A stretch of DNA of 64,000 nucleotides from Ophthalmolycus amberensis (GCA_024529925.1 JAFEUB010000065.1:1-64000), one strand, 5' to 3'; numbered from the stretch's first letter, positions 43,966-56,025 are shown. A program made the numbers and translations. The notes: generated by a model from the letters alone, not told the origin.

Positions 43966-46258
43966 GCCTGTTGCATGTCATCATGTTTTCTGTACATTGT
44001 GATTACGGCTCCTTCATGATTCATTACAGTCAATATCTCTGTTGTTTACACACCGGCGGCGGCGGTACTGTAGCAATACATCATCATGCTTCACTCATCA
44101 ATTTGTTTTCTATGGCGGAGACCAAACCGGAGCTAAAAGGGAGGGTGAATTGACTGACATTCAATGCTGTTGCATGGTGGTGTGTTTGCTGATGCTATGC
44201 TTTATACTATGTCAGGTATCATGATCACAGGTTGTCATTCTTTATTTTGATTGAAAAATGTTTTACTTTAGAACTGTTTTCCATGCTTTACTCTTGCCCG
44301 TCTGGCTGGCAGCTGAATGTTTACTTTACATACGCTGCAGGGATGCAGCTTCTGTCTCCGTCATGTGAACAGGTAGGTGCAAGGCCAAATATCAGGCAAC
44401 AAAGTAGTGACTCGGGTTTTAATTAAATCCAACTTTCTGACGACTTAAACTATTCCAGTCACAAGTTCAGGAGCAGGGGGACATTCAAGGAGGTTTCGTT
44501 CAAAGTGTTACAAAATTAATACAAAATCGCAATTATGACAAAATAGTTGTCATACGTGAACACTGCTGCACACTAACCGGAGTCGACTGTAATCAAAGGA
44601 GAGGGCAAAATGTTCGAGGAGAGACACAGCGAGAGGTAGACACGATGAGAAGTGGACTGACAGAGTCTGAGGCAAAGGCGGGACTCGACTCGAATCAATC
44701 AGCCGGACGTGTTTACCAGCTGGCACTCCGCCTGAGAGCCAATGTGAGTGTTTGTTTCAATCTGTTCGCCGGGCTGAGTGTCACGCTGTTTGATACCACA
44801 ATGAAACGTATTCAGGAAGACCTTCACTGAGAAATCATCGTTATCCTAAACTTTTACAAACCTGATCCTGGGTTTTTTTTCCCCAACAAGGAATATTGAT
44901 TGTCACTCTCAATATCTGCAGGGATTTGTTGTCAATATATCTGCATTATTAAAGCGCATTTTTTTTACACTTGCCAATATTCTTTTTTCTCATTTTCACA
45001 TGGACATTTCTGCCCGACACCTGATTTCCCCGTGGAGTTGTAAACCAAACAGGAGGCTGTGGCGCGGCATCAAAAAGTATTTCTGTGATTTACAGCACGC
45101 TGCTTTAAATCAGATTAGGCGCCTTCTTTTCCAAATGAATCACAATATTTACAGGAAGAAGTTTTCAGTAAAAGAAAGCAGAAAAAAGAAACCACCATTC
45201 TCCAACAACGGAGATCCTTCACTCGTACTGTATGTACCGAGATATACCACACTTTAAAATCGGATGTGTTTACATCACAGCACTGGAATGTGAGCGTTAA
45301 GGAGTGTGTATGACGTACTGGATCCAAAATTGTTCAAAATAACCGCACTCGAAAGGCTGGGTAAAAAAAGCCTGTCGTCATCGAGAGGGGCGATGAATCA
45401 TACGGAAGGAATAATGGAGCACGCTTTCCAAGGGCGGCTCAGAGGCATTCAGGTGTTGCACTTGGTTGAGTAAACATCCTGAAGAAGGGTTCATAACACA
45501 GTGGACTGATAACGGTTCCAGACTGAAATGTGGAGCAGTTTTAGAAGCTTTTACTTTCATTAAAAGTAACACATTTAGAGGGTTGGGGGAGGCATGCGCT
45601 CTCTGACTGCTCTCTGGTTTGCACATCACTCTTGTGCCTTCACAGACCTCATCTTTTATTTATAATAAGTATCATTCATCTCCTCTCACCTACAAATACA
45701 CCTGTCCTTTAGTAGATGGAGTGGATGATGTATCTGTGGACTAGCCCCATCTGTGCTGACAGAAGTGTGAATGTGGTAGCACATGGGATTTATCATGGTG
45801 TGTTGCGTCCTCAGGCTTTGTGGGAGGCTTTTAGCGCGTGCGTTTGTACGCTTGCCTGGTGGTACATTAACATGTACCTATGTGCTGGTGCCAATTATGT
45901 CCATTCGCAGCTGCCTGAGGTTCAGTGACAGCTCGACGAGCGCTAACATGCTCCAACGTTATTTCACAGCTTCCTGGCTAGGGAAAGAGAGCAGGTGTGT
46001 GTTCGGCTCATACCGCCAGCTAAAGAGACGCCTGTTTGGACATGACATTCTATATGGCATCTTTATAATGGACAGAGAGAGGGAGAGAGAGAGAGACAGA
46101 CATATGAAAAAAGAAGATATCAAGGCAATACAATCTGGTGTCCTTGTACCATACCACGTCATTCGCCATTTTCAAATCCAAATCATTTAATCCAACGGTT
46201 AATTATTCAAACCGTCTGCCTCGCAACTCCGCAAGAGCCACAATGGAATGCAAATATA

Positions 46259-46274
46259 CCCCCCCCCCCCCCCC
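46259..46274. repeat. Poly-C run (16 C)
   Basis: An unbroken run of C. Confidence 0.93.
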
Positions 46275-47771
46275 ATTTAGATCTTTCCCATGTATTTTTA
46301 ATACAGTGATTACTTTTTTCAACAAGGCTTCAAAATCGGAGTTAACATTTTGCTCGTCTGCACTTTTTAACAACTGACTGAGAAACGTTGACCTGCAGGA
46401 CAAAAGATGTGCACATCGTCAACGACAATAGAAATTGACTAATCTTCCAAGGGCAGTACGAACTGATACAAAGATGCATCGGAGTGAGTTGAACACGTTT
46501 AAGCAGCAGCTTCATGCACTTGGATCATAAATGTACAGAGATGAGAGGAGACAGGAGAGAGACTGGAGAGGAAATGGAGTTCCTGGTGAGTTCTGAACAC
46601 AAACACACAATGATGTGGTTCTCAGTCGCGAGGGGAACCCTGCTGTTCTCCATGAACGCAATCTCAAGCAGTATTACTCGACTGAGAGAGGGAAAAGACA
46701 AGTTTGTGCATAGTTAAACTCTACTGCTTAAAACAAAACTAAAACAATGTTTATATGTATTTACCTTCATCCCTTTTTTACCTTGTAAATTATTATCTAC
46801 ATTGTAAGCCTTGAACAACCTGCACTGGCACTACTGCACTCAGTATGGTCACGCTAATAAAGAGAATGTTATGATGTGTGTGAGAGAGAGAGAGGGTCCG
46901 AGTGGAAGAGCGCATGAGTCGACTGGATCCAACTGTCATTTATGAGAAAGTGGACATGCATGAAAGTCACTGGGGCAAAGTGAGGAGCGGCGAGGCGAGA
47001 GACTCGCTGGCGACAGATCGCACCTCGTCACCATAGAAACAGGAAGACGACATGACAATGGCGGAGGATACACGGCGGCAGCGATAAGAGAGTCAGAGTC
47101 AGAAAGCGATGTGGGTTGAGGGAGAGAGAAGAGGCGAGGAGTCGGAGGAATGAATCATACATTTCTGTTTGTTTTGTTAATTCGACGCTCTGCCGTGGTG
47201 CCTGGACATAAGGATTCTTTTAATGACTACAATATGAGACATGTAAAAATAAACGATACTCCAGGGTCGCTGTTTACATCCAGGCAGTCTCTGTCCAGAT
47301 GCTGGTTATGAAATTAGATGGGAGGGAAACGTTATTTCTAATATCGAAACAGGTTTAGTAATGATTTCTTCCATACGCCAGCTAAAATATCCATTTTACT
47401 TAGAAAGCGGCAAAGATTTCACAACACGCTGAACGTAATTGCAATTAAACCATTGGTTTCATTGGCATCAGCTGATGGGGATCCTTTGAAAAAAAATTAA
47501 ATGCTTTCTCCAATGAGGCAAGCTGTTGCAAATCAGCTGCTTTCAGTCAAAGAATTTGTCCCTCATTGTGGAAAAACTCAGAAAAACACTCTCTCACTTT
47601 CTCTCTCATCCGAGCATTGATGCTGCCATGGTTCCTGGTAACGTGCTGCGTGTTGACAGGGATGGAGCAGAAAAAGATAATCCTCCAGTGAAAGGGAAAC
47701 AAAGACACAAAGGACAAGAGGAGCTGGTGAGACAATAGTACATCAGGTGGGGATGTGGCGATATATAATAC

Positions 47772-47778
<7 letters not shown>

Positions 47779-47826
<48 letters not shown>
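47779..47826. repeat. (TA)n microsatellite
   Basis: About 24 TA units. The YIYIYI open frames on the minus strand here are produced by this repeat. Confidence 0.97.
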
Positions 47827-47828
<2 letters not shown>

Positions 47829-47892
47829 AACGACAATAAAGCAGCCTGACACGATAAAAGTTCTCCATATCCAGAACACTAATATAACAACA

Positions 47893-48154
47893 AAAACCTA
47901 TTGTCTGTGTAAAGATATAGTGTAGAAATATCTACCTGAGCAGAGAATGAAGTCACTCTCCCTCTGTGTGCGTTTGAATCTGCTTCTCTGCGATTTGTTT
48001 ACATGACTGGGCGTGCCCGTTAGTGCACGTTAGTGCATGTGAGCGTGCCCCACTGGTTAGCTCACAGCCGCTGCTCTGCACTGCTCTCGTGCTGCTGTTA
48101 CAGCCGACGATGCGGTCCTGACCAACAGCGTCTCACAGAAGCATAGCGCCCACC
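47893..48154 (+). repeat. Dispersed repeat family D, copy 3, left part
   Basis: aaagatatagtgtagaaata, ctgagcagagaatgaagtca and ctctccctctgtgtgcgttt match 4911-4990. The copy continues into a GC-richer part and is broken at 48162 by a hAT-type insertion, resuming at 48854 (to about 49015). Confidence 0.75.
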
Positions 48155-48162
48155 CTCTAACC

Positions 48163-48845
48163 CAGGGGTCTCAAACTTTTAAAAGTTAGACTTGATAATA
48201 AAAATATCCCCATAGTCGAAATTATGAGATAGAAAGTCAAAGTTATGAGATAGAAAGTCATAACTATGATAGAAAGTCATAATTCTGAGATTGAAAGTCA
48301 AAATTCTGAGATAGAAAGTCATAATTCTGAGATTGAAAGTCAAAATTCTGAGATAGAAAGTCAAAATGATGAGATTGAAAGTCAAAATTATGAAATAGAA
48401 AGTAAAAATGATGAGATACTTAAACACAGTCATAGAAGCAGCTCTTTGGCTGGTTACTGTACATTTGAAATGTATTGTGAGTACATTGAAGACTACTTTA
48501 AACGTGGCTTTAAAACACATGAAATACTTCACGTGGGATTGTGCAAACGCACCCTTGAAAGGATTTTAAGCATTGAACAAACTTGTTTGATATTTGTCTT
48601 TGATATTTTCTTTAATAGTTTGATCTTTGATAGAGTAATGTGGGTTTATTAACCCTAAATTAAAAGGATTTAAGTTATAATAACAGAAATGTGCTTAAAT
48701 ATATTTTTACATTTATATAACTGCATGTACAATATTTTTACACTTGAATAAACAATAATCAAATGCAGAGACAGTTATTTACCAATATGTTACGAGTAGT
48801 TACATTTACAACCGGCCCATTGTGAAAATGAGTTTGAGACCCCTG
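48163..48845. mobile_element. hAT-type MITE with perfect 8-bp target duplication
   Basis: A 683-bp element. It begins CAGGGGTCTCAAACT and ends AGTTTGAGACCCCTG, a perfect 15-bp terminal inverted repeat. It is flanked by the 8-bp direct repeat CTCTAACC at 48155-48162 and 48846-48853. The TIR sequence and 8-bp duplication are those of the hAT superfamily. It contains a 21-bp tandem array and no transposase. The insertion splits an older family D repeat. Confidence 0.95.
48226..48417 (+). repeat. 21-bp tandem array inside the hAT MITE
   Basis: About nine units of the form gagatagaaagtcaaaattct, alternating gagata/gagatt and gtcata/gtcaaa, with one unit shortened. As 21 is divisible by three, the array is open in several frames and produces an apparent 7-residue repeat (SEIESQN / SEIESHN) in a 128-codon ORF at 48266-48652. 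Arrays of this motif are frequent in fish DNA elements. I regard the ORF as a by-product. Confidence 0.93.
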
Positions 48846-48853
48846 CTCTAACC

Positions 48854-49015
48854 CTTATAGGGACTGTTAGCTCTGTCAGCACTGTTGCTGTAGTTTGCAC
48901 CATTAGTACCTTTGGCGCTGTTAGCTGCGAGCTGCCGGCTTAGCTGTCACCATGATAGCCGTGTGGAGCTAATCCCTCTGCTCTAAATATCGAATTTAGC
49001 ACCTTTAACCCTCAC
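48854..49015 (+). repeat. Dispersed repeat family D, copy 3, right part
   Basis: Continuation of the repeat interrupted at 48162. It has gttagctctgtcagcactgt and agctaatccctctgctctaa and ends in a gaatttagcacctttaa segment. Continuity across the insertion is inferred from the target duplication. Confidence 0.6.
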
Positions 49016-50759
49016 ATAAACAGAAATGTATGAATGACAAACTGAAACAAAACATTTCTCTCACCCACTGATGCAACAGGAGGCAGAAACATGTATATAT
49101 ACACCAGTATACAACTGGAACACAGAAACCATGGCACAGGCCACAGAGGGCAAGGTAGGAAGTGACACGGTGCATTGTGGGGGTTTGGAGACTTCCGAGG
49201 CGGCGTTAACATTTAAATGTCATTTGCTGAGACGGGAAGACATGTTGACAGCGCACGACCTCGGGGTGATCGTCAGGAGGAACGGAATGAGAGAGAAACA
49301 CATGACGAGATAAAGAGGAAATAACCAGTGATACAGAAGAGAATCGCACAGACCAACAGTTCAGCAAGACCAACAGCCTACAGCCACATCAGCAGGCTTA
49401 CACACTGAGTGACGAGGTTGACATGCTGATGGTCTCCATCTTAGTTAAGCATGCTAACGTTGGCTAACTAACAATAAAGTTCAGACGAGGCTATCGCGAG
49501 CTCTGCAGGTGATTGGTTGTAAAGATTAAATATTTCAGTCTGGACAAAAGGGACGGACCTACTGACTGACCCCAGAGCTACAGCTTGGTAAAAAGATACC
49601 ATGAGTATGTGAGTCATGTGGCGGACACCAACGGACTCCCCTATTTGTTTCATAATGCTTAACCTGCAAAATCTCACTCCCAAACCACAACCGTCATCAG
49701 GTAAATCCCAGCTTGAAGAATCAGTTTTTGTGAACTTTAGCATCCTGGGGCAGTCTCACTCTTGAAGGGGAACACCACCTAAATTACGAATTCCAAAATG
49801 TTATTTCAATGGCCGATAGGAACGTTAATAACACTCAATAGGCGTGAACACAAGCAAAGCCAGAAAAGTAAGTCTCTAGTATCATCTATAATATCAACCA
49901 CATAAGCCCATTAGAATGTCTCCACTGTCTCTGAAGGAATTCCACTTGATCACATCACAAATTTTTAGCGCTCTAATTTTTGGGATTTTGGAGAGAGTTC
50001 TTCATAGTGAGACGTTCTTTGTCTTTCATAAATGCATCGGTAAACGACATTTTCTTGGAAAGTTAAAGCAGATCAGCTGGACCGATGTACAGAAATGTCG
50101 CAATCACCTTTTCCTTAGCTGCATGAACAGAAGAGGAAACACCCCACAGAAGCTGATGAGAAGAGATCGAGAAGGCGTGCGGTACCTAATGCGGCCGTTG
50201 AGTGAAAATGGAAGACAATAACTTCAATGCAACAGAGCAATAAGGAAAGATTCCCCACAGGAGCCATTCTGACAACATGTGCTGTGATTTATGCCCGAAG
50301 GTAATCAAGTCGGGCCTCGACAGTTCGCAGCAGAAACATTCCTGCAAAGCTACATGGACATCACATTGCAGCATTTATATATGATTTATAGACGTATATA
50401 CTGACTGTAAGACCGGAGAATACGACATCCATATAAAATCATGTTTCTGTTGTTATGACCACATCCATTAGAATAAAACATTATTATTATAGAATAAACC
50501 CGCTTTGTTGAGAAGAGTTTTTGCTCCCTGCTATTTACATCACATTCTTCTCAACCAAAATGTAGCTTTTTATATAATAGGTTATCAGTTTGCAAGTTGT
50601 TTTTTTTGCAGTTTGCTTCATTTGCACACACACACACTGTTGCCAGCTGTGAACAGGCAGCGTGTCACACTATCTTGGCACAATTTACATGGTAACAAAT
50701 ACCATGTTAGCATGTTAACCAAGGCCGAGCCCTCGGCATCAGAGACTATACACAGTCTA

Positions 50760-50774
50760 CCCCCCCCCCCCCCC
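50760..50774. repeat. Poly-C run (15 C)
   Basis: An unbroken run of C. Confidence 0.93.
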
Positions 50775-51261
50775 TTTGAAATTCTTCTTTCAAAGATGTA
50801 GGTATAGGTTGGTTATATGGGCAGACAGGTATTCACAGCCTAAAGAAATGTAAAGATGGACATACTTCTTAAGATATTTAGTGAGCTGGAGCTCTAAAGA
50901 AACATCAGTTGCATAACTCCAGACTGAGAGGTTCAGTATTCATCGTGTATCCACTTCTTTAGCTCTAAAGGGAAAAGTATTGTGATTCTTTATGCAAGTA
51001 AAAGTAGAAAAGGCATTATCAGCACAACATACTAATATATGTATTGTATATGTATTGTATATGTATATGTATCAACAGAAAAAGTATTCATCACGCAGAA
51101 TGGGTATATTATCTCATCTTATTATCATACATTATGTATATGAATTGCTTATAATTGTAGATGCATCAATGTGTACGCAGCATTTTAATGTTGCAGCTGG
51201 TCATGGTGGAGCTACTTTGTGTACTGTTGGGTAGTTTAATCTATTTTAAATACTCATCATT

Positions 51262-51372
51262 GGAGAGTCTTGGTAGCCGAGTGGTTACAGCGCATGCCGT
51301 ATAACTGCAACCATCACATTTCTACACCGTCCCCTATTAAATAAAGGTGAAATGCCAAAAATATATATATTT
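51262..51372 (+). repeat. tRNA-derived SINE, internally deleted
   Basis: ttggtagccgagtggttaca is an RNA polymerase III A box of tRNA type, followed by gcgcatgccgtataactgc. It then jumps to a tail ctattaaataaaggtgaaat plus gccaaaaa. This tail is the end of a common fish SINE; the body seen at 22436-22600 (ttgttgcatgtcatt) is missing here. It is not a functional tRNA: there is no acceptor stem pairing or intact B box. Confidence 0.7.
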
Positions 51373-51701
51373 TTTTTAAATCCCCCCCCAAAGAAAATCA
51401 TGATTTCAGCCACAGGAATGACTATTACTAATCGCAACTTATGATGCAGTTAGATTTACAGCTGGCAGCCAAACAGCATCCTTTTTACATGTTCCGGTGT
51501 ATATCTGGCAAACCAGTCAGACCCTTCTCCAGATCATTAGTGGCCATCCTCCTCCCTCCGTCTACTGCTGATCACGGTCATGAGTGAAAATGATGCAAGG
51601 CTCTATTTCAGGGGTCTCTAACTGGCGGACCGCGGTCCGGATCCGGACCCAGACGCAGTTGCATCCGGACCCAGGACCTAAAATCGATATTTCGGAATCA
51701 C

Positions 51702-52894
51702 CAGTGGCGGCTGGTCAATAGAGGGCCATGGGGCATGGCCCCACCATGAGCCACACAAAAAAAAAATAATAATAATAATTATAATAATCATAAATTATAC
51801 AAATTGTCAATATTTGTGTTTTTGAACTATGGAATGTACCCAGTAATGTGTGTAAAATATGATATCTGCGCAAAATATATGATTTTCCTGCTCGTCCTCT
51901 CCGCCTGTGTGCTCGTCTGCTCGTGCTCTCTGTCTGTGTGCACGACACTCTGAGAACGCGCAGCTTGGGGGGCCTAATCGTTTTGGCCCAAAAGAGGACG
52001 GGTCTATGAAGCAGTTTAGCCAATTGCTGATTCAAGATATAAATGAGTGACATACAATTTAGCCAATCAGCGCCCTCAAATAGATTCAGCTTGGGGCCAG
52101 AACGATCTGGCCCATTAGCTGCGCGTTCTCGTCAGGAGAAGTCTCTACAGGCGCCCGCGCCAGCGCGAGCACTCCTCCTCCAAGACCCGTTTGAGAGGAG
52201 AACTTTGGCGGAGATTCTGCAGCCAAAGAGCTGATATCAGATCAGCCTGACCTCACAATCAGACAGCAGACTCGCGGGAAAGGGAAGCAGTACATGCGAA
52301 GCTTCTGTACTAGCTGTACACCAGACAGGTTTGGCTAGCTGGATGACGTTATGCTAATAATTGATTTAGCTTTTTGAAACAACGGGGACGGATCCAGCAC
52401 GGACAGTTACGGGAGTGAGGGATGAGGAGGTAAGGAAACATGAGAACACCAGGACACACATGGAGAACTCTGTCAATGCTACATATTAGACAAAGTGAAC
52501 ATCTTTTCTTCTACATAGCTTGTCCTCAGTCTCATCTGCTTAACTTGGTCATGGAGGCATCAACATGTAATAGAGATGTTAAATTAACAGTGAAAACTCA
52601 TCATAGCTTAATTTAACATCAGTATTCATAATTACACTTCATGTTTACTTCTCCTGATCTTTACCTCCTATAACAAGGTCCATAGGGGCATCTCAATAAA
52701 TGAACATGTTATATTATATTATATAAGTGTTATTTACTGATTGTTTTCATGTTGGAATACATGTTAAATATTTACCTGCCAAGTAATAATGCGTGTTTGA
52801 TACTTACATTTTTTTTTGCATTAAATCATACTGGGATGTTTGCTGAAATTGATAGGATGGCCCTACCTAGAACATTTTCCACCAGCCGCCACTG
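51702..52894. mobile_element. Inner hAT-type element nested in the outer one
   Basis: Begins CAGTGGCGGCTGGT and ends ACCAGCCGCCACTG, a perfect 14-bp inverted repeat. It is flanked by the identical 8-bp repeat GGAATCAC at 51694-51701 and 52895-52902. No transposase ORF. An internal inverted repeat (51947-51991 against 52091-52134) carries gagaacgcgcagct and ggccc words on both arms. Non-autonomous. Confidence 0.94.
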
Positions 52895-52937
52895 GGAATC
52901 ACACATATATTAGGCAGCGAGTTTGTACTTTAACCGG

Positions 52938-53042
52938 TAGGGTTGCACGGTGTATCTATACTAAAAAGGTACCGCGGTACCTGTACGTTAAAAACGATAC
53001 GATTTTGCATATTTTTAGTATCGATACTTTATTAAAATAGCG
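52938..53042 (+). mobile_element. Second hAT-like end inside the outer element
   Basis: tagggttgcacggtgtatct followed by ggtaccgcggtacctgtac and tagtatcgatac words is the start of another fish hAT-type element. Its partner end was not found before 54323. It may be a further nested, 3'-truncated insertion, and the BED remnant downstream could belong to it. Confidence 0.6.
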
Positions 53043-53220
53043 CGCGATCAGAGCGCACTGGCTGCTCCGCTCCCTGTCATGCTGCCTGCAGGCATTGACT
53101 GCAAGGGGGCGGGGCTGCCCAGCGCTCACACAGCAACAGGCAGCGCGCGCACTCACAGAGTGATCACAGGGGAGACATGCAGGAGCTTTTACCGACTGTC
53201 CTCGGGTTGTTGGAAAACAA

Positions 53221-53415
53221 GATGCCAGAAGTATCATCTGGAAGTACTTATTGGCTATATTGCAGACAGTGAAGGAAAGCCCACTGACCTACAGAGACCC
53301 GTCTGCAAAACGTGTTTCAGAGCCACACAGACCAAGTGAGGCAACACGTCTAACACGGCAAAGCACCTTTCAGACAGACACCCCCAACTTTTTAAAGAGT
53401 TCAAAGAACGACAGG
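53221..53415 (+). pseudogene. Decayed BED zinc finger exon of a hAT transposase
   Basis: In three frames successively one reads IWKY, then GYIADSEGKPTDLQRPVCKT and CFRATQ, then GNTSNTAKHLSDRHPQLFKE. The order C-x2-C (CKTC) then H-x4-H (HLSDRH) with GNTSN before it is the BED finger found at the N-terminus of hAT transposases and the ZBED proteins derived from them. Two frameshifts, near 53247 and 53335, break it. A GTAAG donor-like site follows directly (53416), as in autonomous hAT elements with a split transposase. The rest of the transposase (dimerisation region, catalytic core) was not found. Confidence 0.78.
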
Positions 53416-54168
53416 GTAAGCAAATGTGATTATAAACATGAACACCCCAAAGCTCAGCCATAGACCGCTAACACGAGTAGCCTTAGCCTAGTTTGACAAC
53501 AAGCCTATATGATTTATATGCAAGAATGAACAGACTCTTCGATGTTAATTCTTCCCACAGGCAGTGTGTCATATGTTCAGAAACCGTAACTATTGATAAA
53601 AGCGGCAAATGAAGCGCACTACGAGGCAAAGCACAACTCCTTTGAACAAACGTACCCACTCACATCTAAATGAAGACACAGAAAATAAACCTAAGAGCCC
53701 AATATGATCAGAATCCTAACACATGAATTCACTGACCAATGATGTTACCAGAGAGAATAGAGCTGAAACAAGTGTTAATAACCACAGATAAAGTCCATGC
53801 TCACTGATTTCTCTTTTTAGATGACAAAAATATAATATTGTGGCTTTTTGATTGACATCACTTCACACCTGAATGAACTGAATTTGAAGCTGCAGGACAA
53901 TTCAGTGAAATTTATTTTTCTAAAATGAATTACTTTATTTTAAGATGCACATTCTTCAAAAGCTTTCTGTTATGTCAGTTATTCTTTAATCCAGCCATTA
54001 TTTTACTTGAAATGAGAAGAACATTTATTTATGTATTATTTATAATCCATCCAGTTCAATTTGAAAACTGAGAATAATAATTTGTTAAAATATAATTGAT
54101 GTGTACTTTCTTTATTTGATTTGACAGTTGTTGACTACACAGAGACGTTGTTACTACTACTAGGCTTC

Positions 54169-54173
<5 letters not shown>

Positions 54174-54221
<48 letters not shown>
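54174..54221. repeat. (TA)n microsatellite
   Basis: About 24 TA units near the right end of the outer hAT element. Confidence 0.96.
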
Positions 54222-54222
<1 letters not shown>

Positions 54223-54924
54223 TACTAAATAGCGCGAGTTAAATATTATTGTAATGTTTCGGACCTTTGCCCGAGGAGATTTTCTCAATCTGGACCTTTT
54301 GGAATTTTAGTTGAAGACCCGTGCTCTATTTCATCCCTCCAGGTCCTCTCACACTCTCTCCCTCTGTGTCTGGATGTCTCTCTTCCTGACTTCATCTCTC
54401 TCTCGCTCTCTCCATTTCTACCTCATTACAGCCCCCCTCTCCCTTCTGTCTCCTTACAGCCTTTCCAATGTAGCATGGATACACAGCAGTAAATCAGTAG
54501 CGGTGGATAAAAGGCCCCCTTACAATCTCAGAGGCTCTTCCTAAATATCTAGAATCACACGGTAAGAGACTGTTATTGTGGTGAAGACGTGGGAAGGGGA
54601 GGCATCGGAGAAAGATATCGACTAAAAAGGCACACTGTGTGAGCGGTCTTCCAGGAATGACTGCTTTAAAAAAAACACACACATTACTCAGGAGGTAAAT
54701 AAAACATAATATCCACACTTGTTGGCATGGAGATAAGTGACGTATGAAGAAAGCTGAATACATGGAGGAGTCAGTCTTTTGCTCACTTCGTCCCAGTTGG
54801 CCAAACAAGGTACCACAAATCTGCCAACGCAGATTGCTGTCATAAAGTCACATCTACGGGACATATTCATCAGCAGTGTGTAATGGACACACTGTGTCGT
54901 GTCTTGAGAGTGGGACCCCCGTTA

Positions 54925-55140
54925 ACAGTCACACTGCTGAACGGCATGCTGTGTATACAACTCATTCTCAGTCACTCGCTACAGTACATTTAAGAACAGC
55001 CGTTGATCTGATCGGCTTTACACTCGGCAGGTGTGTCGCTCAGGACCAAAGGAAGACCGGAGTCGAGTGTGAAGTTGTTTGGATGAGCCGTTATTGAGAA
55101 AGCTGCAAGCAGCATTCGCGGACGCCACAAGCTCAGCCCA
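54925..55140 (+). repeat. Dispersed repeat family E, compact copy
   Basis: ctgaacggcatgctgtgtat with ctcagtcactcgcta and gtgaagttgtttggatgagc occur within 180 bp here. The same pieces are about 560 bp apart at 40415-41000. Confidence 0.55.
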
Positions 55141-55151
55141 TTCTGAACAAA

Positions 55152-55990
55152 CCCAGTGTTTCCTAAAGCTTTTCTCTCGGGAGCCACTTTTTAAAAACAC
55201 ATCCCTATTTACAATAGGCCTTTTCTCTAAATTGTGAGATGAGCCAATATGTGCGAAAATTAACACTCCTGACCATTTTTGCTGCCATTTCAGCAGCACA
55301 ACAAAGAGAATGGACAGTAGCCTTTCATATTAGATTCAATGTCATAAGTAGACTACAATTATCAGAACAATACAAACATTCAGGTTCATCTCAAAGGTGT
55401 ACTGCAGGTATAAATGTTAAATAAAAGACAATGGAATAATTCTGCAAAATTTAGTTGGAGACCCTAATAACATCTTCTGCGACCCACCTGCGGGTCCCGA
55501 CCCAGTCCTTTGGAATGACTGCACTAGTCTGTAAAACTCAGCAGTCAAAGTTAGTTTTTGAAAATTGTATTCTGACTCAATGCAAAGAACTGCAGCGGGC
55601 CACACAGCGTGGAAGCTAACCATGAAGTGAAATAATGACAGGCTGTCACATGTCCTGAGACATCAGGTCCACATTATATTCAGACTGAGTGGGTCAGGCG
55701 ACGTCTCAGCTGCGTGGGTCAATGGGTCGCTCCACACTGTGTATTCGTTGGTGGTTGGCTGTCATTATGTCTTGAAATTGACTCTGAAGAAATGCATCCA
55801 TCTCTTTTCACACCCTATTATGGTCTGTTTGGGTCAACTGCATTATGGATTGGGTAATAATTATTCTCTGGTCTATATGAGACCAATTCTGATGAGTTTC
55901 TTTAAAAAAAACAAAAAAAGAATAATGGTCATCACGTTTGGGTCGCATTTCCGTGCATCTGTTTGAAATCGGGTCAAAGATGTTGCTACC
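55152..55990. mobile_element. hAT-like fragments
   Basis: cccagtgtttcctaaagctt near 55158 and, at 55487-55530, cgggtcccgacccagtcctt resemble the two ends of a fish hAT group. 55720-55990 contains repeated gggtca words (tgggtcaatgggtcgc, tttgggtcaactgcattatg, cgggtcaaagatg) usual inside such elements. No target duplication could be established, so borders are uncertain. Confidence 0.5.
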
Positions 55991-56025
55991 AGACAAAAGT
56001 TGACTCGAAGGTGGAATCTAACGGT

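Larger units (their letters stand above)
51609..54323. mobile_element. Outer hAT-type element with 8-bp target duplication
   Basis: Begins CAGGGGTCTCTAACT and ends AGTTGAAGACCCGTG, imperfect inverted ends. Flanking direct repeats CTCTATTT at 51601-51608 and 54324-54331 are identical. Total 2715 bp, of which 1193 bp are a later insertion (51702-52894). The sequence ggcggaccgcggtccggatc just inside the left end is typical of a fish hAT group. A BED zinc finger remnant lies within. Confidence 0.88.

Noticed and set aside
47547..47879. ORFs with YIYIYI repeats
   Set aside because: Produced by the TA microsatellite.
48226..48417. Regularly spaced 21-bp repeat considered as a CRISPR-like array
   Set aside because: Units are contiguous with no unique spacers, and it lies in a vertebrate hAT MITE.
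51270..51340. Possible tRNA gene (A box present)
   Set aside because: No B box or stem pairing; the tail shows it is a deleted tRNA-derived SINE.
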